Made by a program: the position numbers and the translations under genes
Shown: in pieces, positions 1-8,688 of the stretch
Position numbering within the stretch: the first letter of the stretch is position 1
Layout of the letters: each line of letters starts with the position of its first letter
Assembly (NCBI RefSeq): GCF_016865235.1
Contig: NZ_CP064030.1
Span: 4,588,001-4,652,000 of the forward strand
Reading direction: 5' to 3'
DNA length: 64,000 bases
Origin: Dyella caseinilytica
Lineage (GTDB): Bacteria > Pseudomonadota > Gammaproteobacteria > Xanthomonadales > Rhodanobacteraceae
Notes under the pieces: generated by a model
Databases searched by the model: none
The model's input: the letters and a program-made list of their open reading frames with translations, nothing else
Told to the model about the DNA's origin: nothing

Positions 1-123
1 GGGGCCATCATGTCGTCGCTGGCCGAAACCACCATGGAATTCATCATCCGCGAACCGGCCATGGCCGAGCGCTACAGGGACGCCGGTTTCGACGCGCTCT
101 GGGCGGCCTTCACCAAACACTGA
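1..123 (+). CDS. C-terminal end of a probable TetR-family repressor (partial)
   Basis: Frame 1 is open from the window edge to a TGA at 121-123 and gives 40 residues, ending in WAAFTKH. The composition (AETTMEFIIREPAMAERY, then an aromatic-rich end) resembles the last helix of the ligand-binding domain of TetR regulators. The DNA-binding domain lies outside the window, so the family is an inference. It is supported by position: a palindromic operator lies just downstream and an SDR oxidoreductase pair follows on the same strand, a common TetR arrangement. Confidence 0.5.
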   Translation, partial: GAIMSSLAETTMEFIIREPAMAERYRDAGFDALWAAFTKH

Positions 124-144
124 GCTGTTTTTTTGATCACTTAA

Positions 145-162
145 TGAGTGTGTACATACTCA
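145..162. promoter_or_regulatory. Palindromic operator candidate upstream of the SDR pair
   Basis: TGAGTGTGTACATACTCA is an 18-base near-perfect palindrome centred on GTAC, with eight of nine base pairs matching. It sits between the end of the putative TetR gene and the SDR start at 194. Size and symmetry fit a TetR-family binding site. Regulation of the SDR genes by the upstream repressor is inferred. Confidence 0.5.
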
Positions 163-193
163 ACTAAAAGCAACCACCGACGGAGTTTTTGTC

Positions 194-1072
194 ATGTCTA
201 AGATCTGGTTAATCACAGGTAGCGCCCGCGGCCTTGGCCGTCATCTTGCCGAGGCCGTTCTGGCCGGCGGCCATCGTCTGGTCGCCACGGCGCGGCAAAC
301 CGACAAACTGCAGGATCTGGTCGATCGCTACGGCGACCGCATCCGCACATTCGCACTCGATGTCACCGACGCATCGGCCGCACAGGCTGCCATTGATGTT
401 GCGGTATCGGCCTTCGGCCGCCTCGATGTACTGGTCAACAACGCCGGCTTCGGCCATATCGCGCCGTTCGAGCAAGCTGCCGCCGAGGATTTCCGCGCGC
501 AGATCGATACCAATTTTTATGGCGTGGTCAATCTCACCCGCGCTGCCTTGCCGGTGATGCGCAAACAGCGTTCCGGCCACATCTTCCAGATCTCTTCGGT
601 GGGCGGCCGCCTCGGCATGCCTGGCCTTAGTGCCTATCAGGCGGCTAAATGGGCGGTAGGCGGCTTTACCGAAGTATTGGCGAAGGAAGCCGCGCCGTTC
701 GGCGTCAAGGTCACGTCGGTGGAGCCGGGTGGCATGCGAACCGGTTGGGGCGAGATCGCCCGCGGCGCCATACCCGATCTGTTGCCCGACTACGAACCGT
801 CGGTCGGCACGATAAGCCGCATGCTTTCCGGGCATATCGGCCAAGAAGCCGGTGACCCCGATAAGGTGGCGCAGGTGCTCCTGCAGCTCGCCGATCACGA
901 CGCCACGCCGGAACACCTGCTGCTCGGCAGCGACGCGGTGCATTTCTTTCATCTGGCGGATGAGGCACGCCGCGCCGAAGCCGAACGCTGGCGCGCGGTG
1001 AGCCTGTCCACCGACGTCGATAGCGGCGTGACGCTGCCGGAGATCTCATTGGCCAGGGAACCGATGCCATGA
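194..1072 (+). CDS. Short-chain dehydrogenase/reductase (SDR), 292 aa
   Basis: This is a classical SDR NAD(P)-dependent oxidoreductase with a Rossmann fold. The N-terminus carries the cofactor-binding glycine motif TGSARGLGRH. The NNAG structural motif follows near residue 83, then the active-site serine in ISSVGG and the catalytic YQAAK motif near residues 153-157. The substrate cannot be told from sequence. The start is preceded by GGAG at 181-184. The gene overlaps the next SDR gene by four bases (ATGA), so the two are probably translated together. A TetR-type operator candidate lies 30 bases upstream. The long C-terminal extension after the catalytic domain is typical of oxidoreductases annotated as 'SDR family', often of unknown substrate. 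Confidence 0.9.
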   Translation: MSKIWLITGSARGLGRHLAEAVLAGGHRLVATARQTDKLQDLVDRYGDRIRTFALDVTDASAAQAAIDVAVSAFGRLDVLVNNAGFGHIAPFEQAAAEDFRAQIDTNFYGVVNLTRAALPVMRKQRSGHIFQISSVGGRLGMPGLSAYQAAKWAVGGFTEVLAKEAAPFGVKVTSVEPGGMRTGWGEIARGAIPDLLPDYEPSVGTISRMLSGHIGQEAGDPDKVAQVLLQLADHDATPEHLLLGSDAVHFFHLADEARRAEAERWRAVSLSTDVDSGVTLPEISLAREPMP

Positions 1073-2016
1073 GCCGGCCCTGGTCGATCCAGAGCATTCC
1101 GCCACAACGCGGGCGCCTCGCCGTGATTACCGGCGCCACCGGCGGCATCGGTTTCGAGGCGGCGCTCGCGCTGGCTGACGCCGGTGCCGACGTGGTGCTG
1201 ACCGGCCGCGACGATGCCAAGGGAGACGCCGCACTTGAGCGCATCCGCGCACTGCATCCGCAGGCGACGATCCGCTACGCGCATCTGGACCTGGCTAGCC
1301 TGGCTTCGGTATCCGCGTTTGCCGACCGATTTGCGCAGGAGCATGACGCACTTGATCTGTTGATCAACAACGGCGGCGTGATGGTACCGCCCAAGCGCTT
1401 CACTACGGCCGATGGTTTCGAATTGCAATTCGGCACCAACTATCTGGGCCATTTCGCCTTGACGCATCACCTGCTCCCGCTACTGCGCAAAGGGCGCAAA
1501 CCACGCGTAGTGAACGTGAGCAGCCTTGCGCACCGTCAGATGGCGGCTATTCATTTCGATGACCTGCAATGGCAACGCCGCTACCATCCCTGGCAGGCCT
1601 ATGCGCAATCCAAACTGGCCTTGCTGATGTTCGGTCTGACCTTGCAGCGCCGCAGTGACGCCCTGGGTTGGGGACTGATGAGCAATACCTGCCATCCTGG
1701 TTATGCGCGCACCGGATTGCAGACGTCCGGACCGAACCTGGGCAAAGACAAGCCACAAAAGTTCGGCAGCTTGCTGGAACCCGTCCTCTCGCAATCCGCC
1801 GCCGAGGGCGCATGGCCGACATTGCTTGCCGCCACCTCGCCCGATGCGCGCGGCGCCACCTATTACGGCCCGCAAGGATTGTTCGGGCTGAAAGGTCCTC
1901 CGGGCGTGAGCAGCATCGGTAAGCGCGCACGCGACCAGACCGTGGCGGAGCGCTTATGGGAGGTCTCCGAGCAACTGACCGGCGTGCGCTGGCCCGCTGC
2001 GCGCGAGGCGGCCTGA
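1069..2016 (+). CDS. SDR-family oxidoreductase, retinol-dehydrogenase/protochlorophyllide-reductase-like, 315 aa
   Basis: This is a second SDR enzyme, from a different branch than the preceding one. Visible motifs are TGATGGIGFEAA for NAD(P) binding, the NNGG motif after LDLLIN, the serine in NVSSLAHRQ and the catalytic YAQSKLA. The layout (long segment after the catalytic lysine, HPGYARTGLQ) is that of proteins annotated as retinol dehydrogenase or light-dependent protochlorophyllide reductase homologues. The real substrate is unknown. It is coupled to the upstream gene by an ATGA overlap, so both likely form one transcript that ends at the hairpin at 2023-2055. Confidence 0.88.
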   Translation: MSRPWSIQSIPPQRGRLAVITGATGGIGFEAALALADAGADVVLTGRDDAKGDAALERIRALHPQATIRYAHLDLASLASVSAFADRFAQEHDALDLLINNGGVMVPPKRFTTADGFELQFGTNYLGHFALTHHLLPLLRKGRKPRVVNVSSLAHRQMAAIHFDDLQWQRRYHPWQAYAQSKLALLMFGLTLQRRSDALGWGLMSNTCHPGYARTGLQTSGPNLGKDKPQKFGSLLEPVLSQSAAEGAWPTLLAATSPDARGATYYGPQGLFGLKGPPGVSSIGKRARDQTVAERLWEVSEQLTGVRWPAAREAA

Positions 2017-2022
2017 TCCCAT

Positions 2023-2055
2023 GCGCTTGCGTCTCAGCGGTTGAGACGCAAGCGC
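2023..2055 (+). terminator. Perfect 14-bp stem hairpin after the SDR pair
   Basis: GCGCTTGCGTCTCA and TGAGACGCAAGCGC form a perfect 14-bp stem around a five-base loop, six bases after the second SDR stop codon. No U-tract follows, so it may be a 3'-end stabiliser or a Rho-assisted stop rather than an intrinsic terminator. Confidence 0.55.
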
Positions 2056-2123
2056 CGCAGGATGGAGCCAGCCGGCACAGCCAAGTGGGTCGGCCTTTAC
2101 GCGACCCCATCAGGCCCCTATGT

Positions 2124-5100
2124 ATGATCGACGAACCGCACCCGCCCAGCCGCGGGCACTCGACGATGCCGCTGCAAGCCTTCCATCCAGCCGTTTCCGC
2201 GTGGTTCGACGCCACGTTCCCCGCGCCGACCTCGGCGCAGGAACGCGCGTGGCCGGCGATCAGGGCAGGGCAGCACACGCTGGTGGCGGCGCCGACCGGT
2301 TCGGGTAAAACACTTACCGCCTTTCTTGCCGCCATCGATGCGCTGGTGCAGGAAGCCGTCGCACGCGGCGGCACGCTGCCGGACGAAACGCGCGTGGTGT
2401 ACGTCTCGCCGCTGAAAGCGCTGTCGAACGATATCCACATCAACCTCGAAGCACCGCTGGAAGGCATTCGCGCGCAACTGGCACAACTGGGCCTACCCGA
2501 CGCGCCCATCCGCACTGCCGTACGCACCGGCGACACGCCGCAGCCCGCGCGCAACCTGATGCGCAAGGTGCCACCGCATATTCTGGTGACGACGCCGGAA
2601 TCGCTGTATGTGCTGATGGGCTCGCTGTCCGGACGCGAGATGCTCAAAACAGTACGTAGTGTGATCGTCGATGAAATTCATGCCGTCGCTTCAAGCAAAC
2701 GCGGCGCGCATCTGGCGTTGACACTGGAGCGGCTGGAAGCACTGTGTCAGCGGCCGTTGTTGCGTATTGGTTTGTCGGCGACGCAGAAGCCGATCGAGGA
2801 GGTTGCAAAATTTTTGGTAGGGGAGGGCGTCGGGTTGGCTCCTTCTCCCCTTCGGAGTGAGGCGACAACCTCGCGAGAGACCTCCAAACGCGAGCAGCCC
2901 TTCATACCCGACCTTTTCGCAAACTCTGCGCCCATACCTAATCCGTCCTACAACGACGCCGTCATTCCCGCGAAGGCAGAGGCGCTTTTCAACAGCGAAT
3001 GCTGGTCAATCCATCCTGCTTTTACGCGGAAGGAAAACATGGATTCCCGCCTTCGCGGGAATGACGGCCAGGAAGCATTCCATCCTTCGGGTAACCCAAA
3101 CGCCTGCACCATCATCGACATCGGCCACACCCGCGCACGCGATCTCGCCATCGAAGTACCCCCCGTGCCGCTGGAAGCGGTGATGTCCAACGACACCTGG
3201 GAACTGGTCTACAACCAGATCACCCAACTCGTAGAGCAACACCGCACCACGCTGGTATTCGTCAACACGCGCCGCATGGCTGAGCGCGTAGCGCGGCATC
3301 TCTCCGAACGCCTGGGTCACGAAGCCGTCGCCGCGCATCACGGCAGCCTGGCGAAGGAACAGCGGCTGGATGCCGAGCAGCGCTTGAAGCGTGGCGAACT
3401 GAAAGTGTTGATCGCCACCGCATCATTGGAACTCGGCATCGATATCGGTGACGTGGATCTGGTGTGCCAGCTTTCATCACCGCGCTCTATCGCTGCGTTC
3501 CTGCAGCGTGCCGGCCGTTCTGGTCACGCGGTGAACGGCACGCCTAAAGCACGCCTGTTTCCTGCCAGTCGCGATGACCTGATCGAATGTGCGGCCTTGC
3601 TCGACTGCGTGCGCCGCGGCGAACTCGATACCCTGGTGCAACCACCGCAACCGCTCGACGTGCTCGCCCAGCAGATCGTGGCCGAAGTAGCCTGTGCCGA
3701 ATGGGACGAAGATGCGTTGTTCGATCTGGTGCGACGCGCCTACCCGTATCGCACGCTGCCGCGCGAACAGTTCAATGCGATCGTGCGCATGCTGGCCGAT
3801 GGCTTCACGACGCGACGCGGTGCGCGTGCTGCGTACGTGCATCGCGATGCAGTACATCACGAATTACGTGCGCGGCGCGGCGCGCGACTCACGGCTGTCA
3901 CTTCCGGCGGCACCATTCCCGATACCGCCGACTATCTCGTCGTGCTGGAACCGCAGGCCACCATCGTCGGCACGGTGAATGAGGATTTCGCCATTGAAAG
4001 CATGGCCGGCGATATCTTCCAACTCGGCAACACCAGCTATCGCATCCAACGCGTAGAGCGTGACCGCGTGCGCGTGGAAGATGCGCAAGGCGCGCCGCCC
4101 AGCATTCCGTTCTGGCTGGGCGAAGCGCCCGGCCGCAGCAACGAGCTGTCGCTGGGTGTGTCGCGCTTGCGCGAGGAAATCACCACGCGCATCGACGCAG
4201 GTGGCGTGCAGGCTGCGTTCGAATGGCTGCGCGATGCGCTAGGACTCAACGAATCCGCGGCACAGCAGATCGTGGAATACCTCGCCAAGGCCAAGGCCGC
4301 GCTCGGCGTGCTTCCGACCCAATCCACTCTGGTGTTCGAGCGCTTCTTCGATGAATCCGGCGGCACCCAACTGGTGATTCACACGCCGTGGGGTAGCCGC
4401 ATCAACCGCGCGTGGGGTCTCGCACTGCGCAAGCGCTTCTGCCGCCAGTTCAACTTCGAACTGCAGGCCGCGGCGACGGAAAACGCCATCGTACTGTCGC
4501 TTTCCACCAGCCATAGTTTTCCGCTGGAAGAAGTCGCGCGCTATCTGCACAGCAGCAGTGCCGAGCATGTGTTGATACAAGCCTTGCTCGACGCACCACT
4601 GTTCCCCGTGCGCTGGCGCTGGAACGCGGTCACTGCACTCGCGTTGCCGCGCTATGCGGGCGGCAAGAAAGTACCTGCGCAATTGCAACGCATGAAGAGC
4701 GAGGATTTGCTCGCCATCGTCTTCCCCGATCAGGTGGCATGCCTTGAGAACATCGTCGGCGAACGGCAGATTCCCGATCACCCACTGGTCAACCAGACCT
4801 TGCATGATTGCTTGCGCGAGGCCATGGATATCGATGGCCTGCTGAACATTTTGAAAGGGCTGGAATCCGGCGCGATTACCGTCGTCGCCCGCGACCTCAC
4901 CGCACCGAGTCCGCTCGCCAGCGAAATTCTCAACGCCGCGCCCTACGCCTTCCTCGACGATGCGCCGCTTGAAGAGCGCCGCACGCGCGCCGTGCAGACG
5001 CGTCACTGGAACGGCATCGAAGATACCGATGATCTTGCCAAGCTCGATCCCGAAGCCATTGCTGCGGTACGCGCGGAAGCATGGCCGGAAGTGCGCAGCG

Positions 5101-6926
5101 CGGATGAGATGCACGAAGCACTGAACGTGCTGGGTTTTGTCACTCGCGAAGAAGCTGAAACGAACACCGGTTGGCTCGACTGGCTGCATAAACTCGCCAA
5201 ATCACATCGCGCCACGCTCTTTACTCCCTCTCCCCTCCGGGGTACGCGGGGAGAGCACACGGATGTGCTCGGCTTTGAGGAGCGAGGAGAGGGTCGGGGT
5301 GAGGGGCCAACCTCGCAAGAAGCTCCAAGCAGACTCCACGCAACTATTGATGTCACGGCAAGCCCCAACCCCTCATCCGACCCTTCGGGCCACCTTCTCC
5401 CCGAAGGGGAGAAGGGAAAAGCTGCCTGGATCTGCGCCGAAAAACTCCCGTTGTGGCAAATCATCCATACAGATGCGGCGATGCATCCACCCATCACCGC
5501 GCCTGCTGAATACGTCGTACAAAGCTGGACCCGAGAAGATGCCCTGCTCGAGCTGGTCCGCGGCCGCCTCACCGGCCTCGGACCTTGCACGGTTTCCACG
5601 TTGGCCGCGTCCATGCAAGTGGATGCAGCGGATATCGATCTTGCGCTGATCCGCCTGCAATCCGAAGGCTACGTCATGCAAGGCCGCTTCACGCCGGAAG
5701 CCACCGACACGGAATGGTGTGAACGCCATCTGCTAGCACGCATTCATCGCTACACCATCGGCCGCCTGCGCCGCGAAATCGAACCGGTCAGTCGCCGCGA
5801 CCTGATGCGCTTCCTGCTGGAATGGCAACACACCACGCCCGGCACCCGCCTCAAAGGTCCGGACGCACTCGGCGCCGTCCTCGCGCAACTCGAAGGCTAC
5901 GAAGCCGCCGCTGGTGCGTGGGAAAGCGAACTGCTCGGCTCACGCATTGAAGATTATTCCAGCCGCTGGCTGGACGAACTTTGCCGAGCCGGCCGCATCG
6001 GCTGGAACCGCCTGCGTAGCGGTGGCGGAAGCGGCGGTCCGGTACGTGCCACACCCATCGTGTTGCTGCCGCGTCGCCAACTCGGCACCTGGACCGCGAT
6101 AGCCGATCGCAACCAGGAACAGGAACTGCTGCTGTCCTCGCGCGCGCAAGCCGTTGTTGATGCACTCGCTGCACACGGCGCGCTGTTCTTCGACGAACTG
6201 CTCGACATCGCACGCCTGCTGCGTACCGAACTGGAAGACGCACTCGGCGAACTCGTCTCCGCGGGGCGCGTCACCGCCGACAGCTTTGCCGGCCTGCGTG
6301 CCTTGCTGACGCCTGCAGCTAAGCGCGAATCATCGCGGCATCGCCGTGTGCGCCGACATGCCTTGAGCGACATCGAGGACGCGGGCCGTTGGTCGCTCGT
6401 CCGAAAATCTCCTTCGGCGGAAACGACAGCCGACGAAACCATCGAACACATCGCCCGCACCCTGTTGCGCCGCTATGGCGTCGTGTTCTGGAAACTGCTC
6501 GAACGCGAAGCCCCCTGGCTTCCGTCCTGGCGCGAACTGCTGCACGTCTACCATCGCCTTGAAGCCCGTGGCGAAATCCGCGGTGGCCGCTTCGTGGAAG
6601 GTCTGGTCGGCGAACAATTCGCGTTGCCAGAAGCCATCGGTCAGCTACGCGGCATCCGACAGCGACCTTTCGAACAACAATGCATCTGCCTCAGCGGCAG
6701 CGACCCACTCAACCTCGCCGGCACCGTCCTCGCCGGCGACCGTCTACCGGCCCTTGCCGGCACCCGCGTGCTGTATGAAGACGGCATGCCCGTCGCCGCG
6801 CTGGTTGCCAACAAACCGCAGTGGTTGATCGACAGCGATCTCGCACAGCAACGCAGATGGTTCAACGCCTTGCTGCGCCGACCTGAGCCAGATGGCACCA
6901 GTGATGTGAGCTACGTACATCGCTGA
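2124..6926 (+). CDS. lhr: Large ATP-dependent superfamily II helicase Lhr, about 1600 aa, with repeat-derived insertions
   Basis: Lhr is a large DNA helicase linked to repair. The order is as expected: Walker A APTGSGKT near residue 55, DEIH near 181, GLSATQKP near 215, then VFVNTRRMAERVARHL and the motif VI segment FLQRAGRSGH. Winged-helix, Lhr-core and long C-terminal domains follow. Two stretches do not look like Lhr. Residues about 231-328 replace the short link between the SAT motif and CTIIDIGHTRARDL, and about 1030-1106 lie in the C-terminal half. Both are translated genomic repeats (2820-3065 and 5224-5417) and keep the frame open. The start is uncertain: ATG at 2124 gives an N-terminal length like that of E. 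coli Lhr, and ATG at 2166 (MPLQAFHPA) is an alternative. The frame is open further upstream but overlaps the SDR gene. I see no frameshift, so the protein is probably made. Confidence 0.9.
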   Translation: MIDEPHPPSRGHSTMPLQAFHPAVSAWFDATFPAPTSAQERAWPAIRAGQHTLVAAPTGSGKTLTAFLAAIDALVQEAVARGGTLPDETRVVYVSPLKALSNDIHINLEAPLEGIRAQLAQLGLPDAPIRTAVRTGDTPQPARNLMRKVPPHILVTTPESLYVLMGSLSGREMLKTVRSVIVDEIHAVASSKRGAHLALTLERLEALCQRPLLRIGLSATQKPIEEVAKFLVGEGVGLAPSPLRSEATTSRETSKREQPFIPDLFANSAPIPNPSYNDAVIPAKAEALFNSECWSIHPAFTRKENMDSRLRGNDGQEAFHPSGNPNACTIIDIGHTRARDLAIEVPPVPLEAVMSNDTWELVYNQITQLVEQHRTTLVFVNTRRMAERVARHLSERLGHEAVAAHHGSLAKEQRLDAEQRLKRGELKVLIATASLELGIDIGDVDLVCQLSSPRSIAAFLQRAGRSGHAVNGTPKARLFPASRDDLIECAALLDCVRRGELDTLVQPPQPLDVLAQQIVAEVACAEWDEDALFDLVRRAYPYRTLPREQFNAIVRMLADGFTTRRGARAAYVHRDAVHHELRARRGARLTAVTSGGTIPDTADYLVVLEPQATIVGTVNEDFAIESMAGDIFQLGNTSYRIQRVERDRVRVEDAQGAPPSIPFWLGEAPGRSNELSLGVSRLREEITTRIDAGGVQAAFEWLRDALGLNESAAQQIVEYLAKAKAALGVLPTQSTLVFERFFDESGGTQLVIHTPWGSRINRAWGLALRKRFCRQFNFELQAAATENAIVLSLSTSHSFPLEEVARYLHSSSAEHVLIQALLDAPLFPVRWRWNAVTALALPRYAGGKKVPAQLQRMKSEDLLAIVFPDQVACLENIVGERQIPDHPLVNQTLHDCLREAMDIDGLLNILKGLESGAITVVARDLTAPSPLASEILNAAPYAFLDDAPLEERRTRAVQTRHWNGIEDTDDLAKLDPEAIAAVRAEAWPEVRSADEMHEALNVLGFVTREEAETNTGWLDWLHKLAKSHRATLFTPSPLRGTRGEHTDVLGFEERGEGRGEGPTSQEAPSRLHATIDVTASPNPSSDPSGHLLPEGEKGKAAWICAEKLPLWQIIHTDAAMHPPITAPAEYVVQSWTREDALLELVRGRLTGLGPCTVSTLAASMQVDAADIDLALIRLQSEGYVMQGRFTPEATDTEWCERHLLARIHRYTIGRLRREIEPVSRRDLMRFLLEWQHTTPGTRLKGPDALGAVLAQLEGYEAAAGAWESELLGSRIEDYSSRWLDELCRAGRIGWNRLRSGGGSGGPVRATPIVLLPRRQLGTWTAIADRNQEQELLLSSRAQAVVDALAAHGALFFDELLDIARLLRTELEDALGELVSAGRVTADSFAGLRALLTPAAKRESSRHRRVRRHALSDIEDAGRWSLVRKSPSAETTADETIEHIARTLLRRYGVVFWKLLEREAPWLPSWRELLHVYHRLEARGEIRGGRFVEGLVGEQFALPEAIGQLRGIRQRPFEQQCICLSGSDPLNLAGTVLAGDRLPALAGTRVLYEDGMPVAALVANKPQWLIDSDLAQQRRWFNALLRRPEPDGTSDVSYVHR
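2820..2905. repeat. Genomic repeat (CTCTCCCC/GAGGGGA type) inside lhr
   Basis: This stretch contains CTCCTTCTCCCCTTCGGAG and GAGGCGACAACCTCGCGAGAG. The second piece closely matches GAGGGGCCAACCTCGCAAGA in the other lhr insertion at 5301-5321, and resembles the repeat between the RND genes at 55100-55240. It lies in frame within lhr and is translated. Boundaries are approximate. Confidence 0.6.
2961..3065. repeat. GTCATTCCCG palindromic repeat element inside lhr
   Basis: GTCATTCCCGCGAAGGC (2961-2977) and its exact reverse complement (3049-3065) are perfect 17-base terminal inverted repeats around a 71-base centre. The same family of ends is found between genes at 23990-24110, 30175-30291 and 59917-59995. 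Here the element is embedded in the helicase coding frame and is translated, giving the peptides DAVIPAKAEA and DSRLRGNDG. Confidence 0.85.
5224..5417. repeat. Second genomic repeat inside lhr (CTCTCCCC/GGGGAGAG type)
   Basis: The stretch begins with CTCCCTCTCCCCTCCGGGG, passes GAGGAGAGGGTCGGGGTGAG, and ends with CTTCTCCCCGAAGGGGAGAAG. These blocks are typical of intergenic repeats, as in 55100-55240. It is translated in frame as a Pro/Ser/Gly/Glu-rich segment (TPSPLRGTRG to GHLLPEGEKG) that does not resemble Lhr. Confidence 0.75.
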
Positions 6927-7018
6927 TCGCCTTTGCTTTCCATCTGTTCACGATCGCTGCTACCTGGGATGGTCGCGAATGGAGCCCGATACCATCGCCC
7001 GCCATTTTCACGCGCTCA

Positions 7019-8014
7019 TCAATGGTCTAACGGACTCAGCACACCCAAGCCGCCGCGATTCAGTACATGGGTATAGATCTGCGTGGTAGTCACATCCTTA
7101 TGGCCCAGCAACTCCTGGATGGTGCGAATATCGTGACCGGACTCCAATAGATGCGTGGCAAACGAGTGCCGCAACGTGTGACACGTGGCTGGTTTGACGA
7201 TGGCCGCTCTCATACGCGCCCTTTTGACAGCGCGTTGCAACGATGCCTCATCGATATGATGGCGTCGCCAGGTACCGTCGCGCGGATCTTGCGATAAGCG
7301 GGTTGCTGGAAAGACATATTGCCAACCCAACTCACGCGATGCCGAAGGATACTTGCGTGCAAGCGCGTGCGGGAGCCAGACCTCGCCGACTCCCTCCATC
7401 AGATCATGCTTGTGGATAAGCCGCACGCGTTCAACCTGCTGACACAGATTCTGGCGCAGGCGCGCCGGCAGTGGCACATGACGATCCTTACCGCCTTTGC
7501 CATCACGCACGCAGATTTCATTGCATGCAAAGTCGACATCCTTGACTCGCAAGCGCACACACTCCATCAACCGCAACCCAGACCCGTACAACAGCGATGC
7601 CATCAATGCCTGCCGCCCTTCGAGCAGCGCAAGCAGCCGTGTGACCTCATCGCGCGACAGGACAACGGGAACACGTTGCGGACGCTTGGCCCTCACCATG
7701 CTTTCCATCCAAGGAAGCTGCATGCCAAGCACCTCACGGTAAAGAAAGAGCAGGGCCGAAAGCGCCTGATTCTGCGTCCCCGCCGCCACTTGGCCTTCTG
7801 TAGCCAGCAAGCTGAGAAACCGCTCCACCTCAACCGCTCCCATCTCGCGCGGATGACGTTTGTCGTTGGCGAGAATGAAACGACGTATCCACGCCAAATA
7901 CGCCCGCTCGGTGCGCAGGCTGTAATGCCTTAACCGCAGACGCGCCCTTACCTGATCCATCAAGCGTGGAGCGCTAATCCCTGCTACACCGGCAACTTCG
8001 CCCGCATAACTCAT
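7019..8014 (-). CDS. intI: Integron integrase IntI (tyrosine recombinase), 331 aa
   Basis: This tyrosine recombinase inserts and excises gene cassettes by recombining attI and attC. All catalytic residues are visible: R148 (SGLRLME), K176 (GKGGKDRH), H279 and R282 (CHTLRH), H305 (LLGH) and Y314 (TTTQIYTHV). The diagnostic extra segment of IntI proteins, absent from XerCD, is present at about residues 208-236 (EVWLPHALARKYPSASREL, then GWQYVFPA). The N-terminal SAM-like domain covers about 20-105. The start is set by GGAGGGTGT directly before ATG. The gene points away from the cassettes, as in most integrons, and the attI junction lies in the divergent intergenic region. It looks intact and active. 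No LexA-like CTGT-N8-ACAG box was found upstream. Confidence 0.96.
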   Translation of the reverse strand: MSYAGEVAGVAGISAPRLMDQVRARLRLRHYSLRTERAYLAWIRRFILANDKRHPREMGAVEVERFLSLLATEGQVAAGTQNQALSALLFLYREVLGMQLPWMESMVRAKRPQRVPVVLSRDEVTRLLALLEGRQALMASLLYGSGLRLMECVRLRVKDVDFACNEICVRDGKGGKDRHVPLPARLRQNLCQQVERVRLIHKHDLMEGVGEVWLPHALARKYPSASRELGWQYVFPATRLSQDPRDGTWRRHHIDEASLQRAVKRARMRAAIVKPATCHTLRHSFATHLLESGHDIRTIQELLGHKDVTTTQIYTHVLNRGGLGVLSPLDH

Positions 8015-8184
8015 ACACCCTCCAAAACGACTGATAACAAAGTCATCCTGCCGCTGCCGAAGAGGGTCTTATGTCCTCTAAACAATTGATTTAAAGAAGG
8101 AACCAGCCGCTTGTGGCCGTCAGTCGATTGCCTGCATACTGCTCGCAACACCTCGTTTTTGGGGTCGAATTAGAGTTAGGCCAT
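8015..8184. promoter_or_regulatory. attI: attI region and cassette promoter region
   Basis: This is the divergent space between intI and the first cassette. The recombination core GTTAGGC at 8175-8181 (cut G^TTAGGC) closes attI and opens cassette 1, whose ATG follows at 8185. By analogy with other integrons the cassette promoter Pc should lie here, but I cannot assign its boxes with confidence. The segment 8060-8100 is locally AT-rich (AACAATTGATTTAAAG). Confidence 0.7.
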
Positions 8185-8592
8185 ATGCTGCACAAGATCA
8201 TCTTGTTTTGGCTTGCAGTCTACGTTGGCTTATTGGCGTTACGGTTTTATTCAACCAGCTCGTTAGCTCGAGCAGCTTTCACGTGGATCGGCCCTGCCCC
8301 GAAGTTGAACGAACGTTGGTCATCGTTTCAACTCAGATGGGCTGCCTATTCCTTTGGCTGGCTTTGTCAAATCGCGACGGCTGTGTGCGTAATTGCCTAC
8401 GTACCCAATTTTTGGCCAACGACCAAAGACACAACTTGGTTCCTGGTCAGTCTATTTGCGCTTGGTATTGGTGGCCTCATAGCGGCGTCGGCCTCCGTGG
8501 CCTTTCTATTTAAGTGGCTCAAATCCCGTTATATTGGCCCCAACCCGCAATTTAGATTGCCTACCTCTCGCGAACGAGCGTCAGCTAAATAA
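8185..8592 (+). CDS. Integron cassette 1: membrane protein of unknown function, 135 aa
   Basis: This is the first cassette gene, closest to the presumed promoter. Start: the ATG at 8185 lies just inside the cassette junction (8175); the longer open frame from 8113 would begin in attI and is rejected. Three hydrophobic segments are visible: IILFWLAVYVGLLAL near the N-terminus, LCQIATAVCVIAYV in the middle, and FLVSLFALGIGGLIAASASV. A basic tail (RLPTSRERASAK) follows, so it is probably an inner-membrane protein. No family was recognised. Confidence 0.75.
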   Translation: MLHKIILFWLAVYVGLLALRFYSTSSLARAAFTWIGPAPKLNERWSSFQLRWAAYSFGWLCQIATAVCVIAYVPNFWPTTKDTTWFLVSLFALGIGGLIAASASVAFLFKWLKSRYIGPNPQFRLPTSRERASAK

Positions 8593-8616
8593 TAATTTTT
8601 AAATAATCATATCGGC

Positions 8617-8672
8617 GCCTAACAGATCGTCCAAGCGGACGCCTGCGGCGCCGCTTAACTCAGGCGTTAGCG
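8617..8672 (+). repeat. attC site 1
   Basis: R'' is GCCTAAC, matching the TTAGGC start of cassette 1. The core is AAGCGGACGCCTGCGGCGCC and the CCGCTTAACTCAGGC arm follows. R' is GTTAGCG. Confidence 0.92.
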
Positions 8673-8688
8673 CACAAGGACGGCCCTT

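Noticed and set aside
2124..6926. lhr as a pseudogene because of the inserted repeats
   Set aside because: Both insertions keep the frame open and all helicase motifs before and after them are intact. No frameshift or stop was found.
7960..8060. A LexA (SOS) box upstream of intI
   Set aside because: No CTGT-N8-ACAG match could be found in the divergent region, so SOS control is not claimed.
8113..8184. Start of cassette 1 at 8113
   Set aside because: This would place the N-terminus in attI, upstream of the recombination junction at 8175-8181; the ATG at 8185 lies just inside the cassette.
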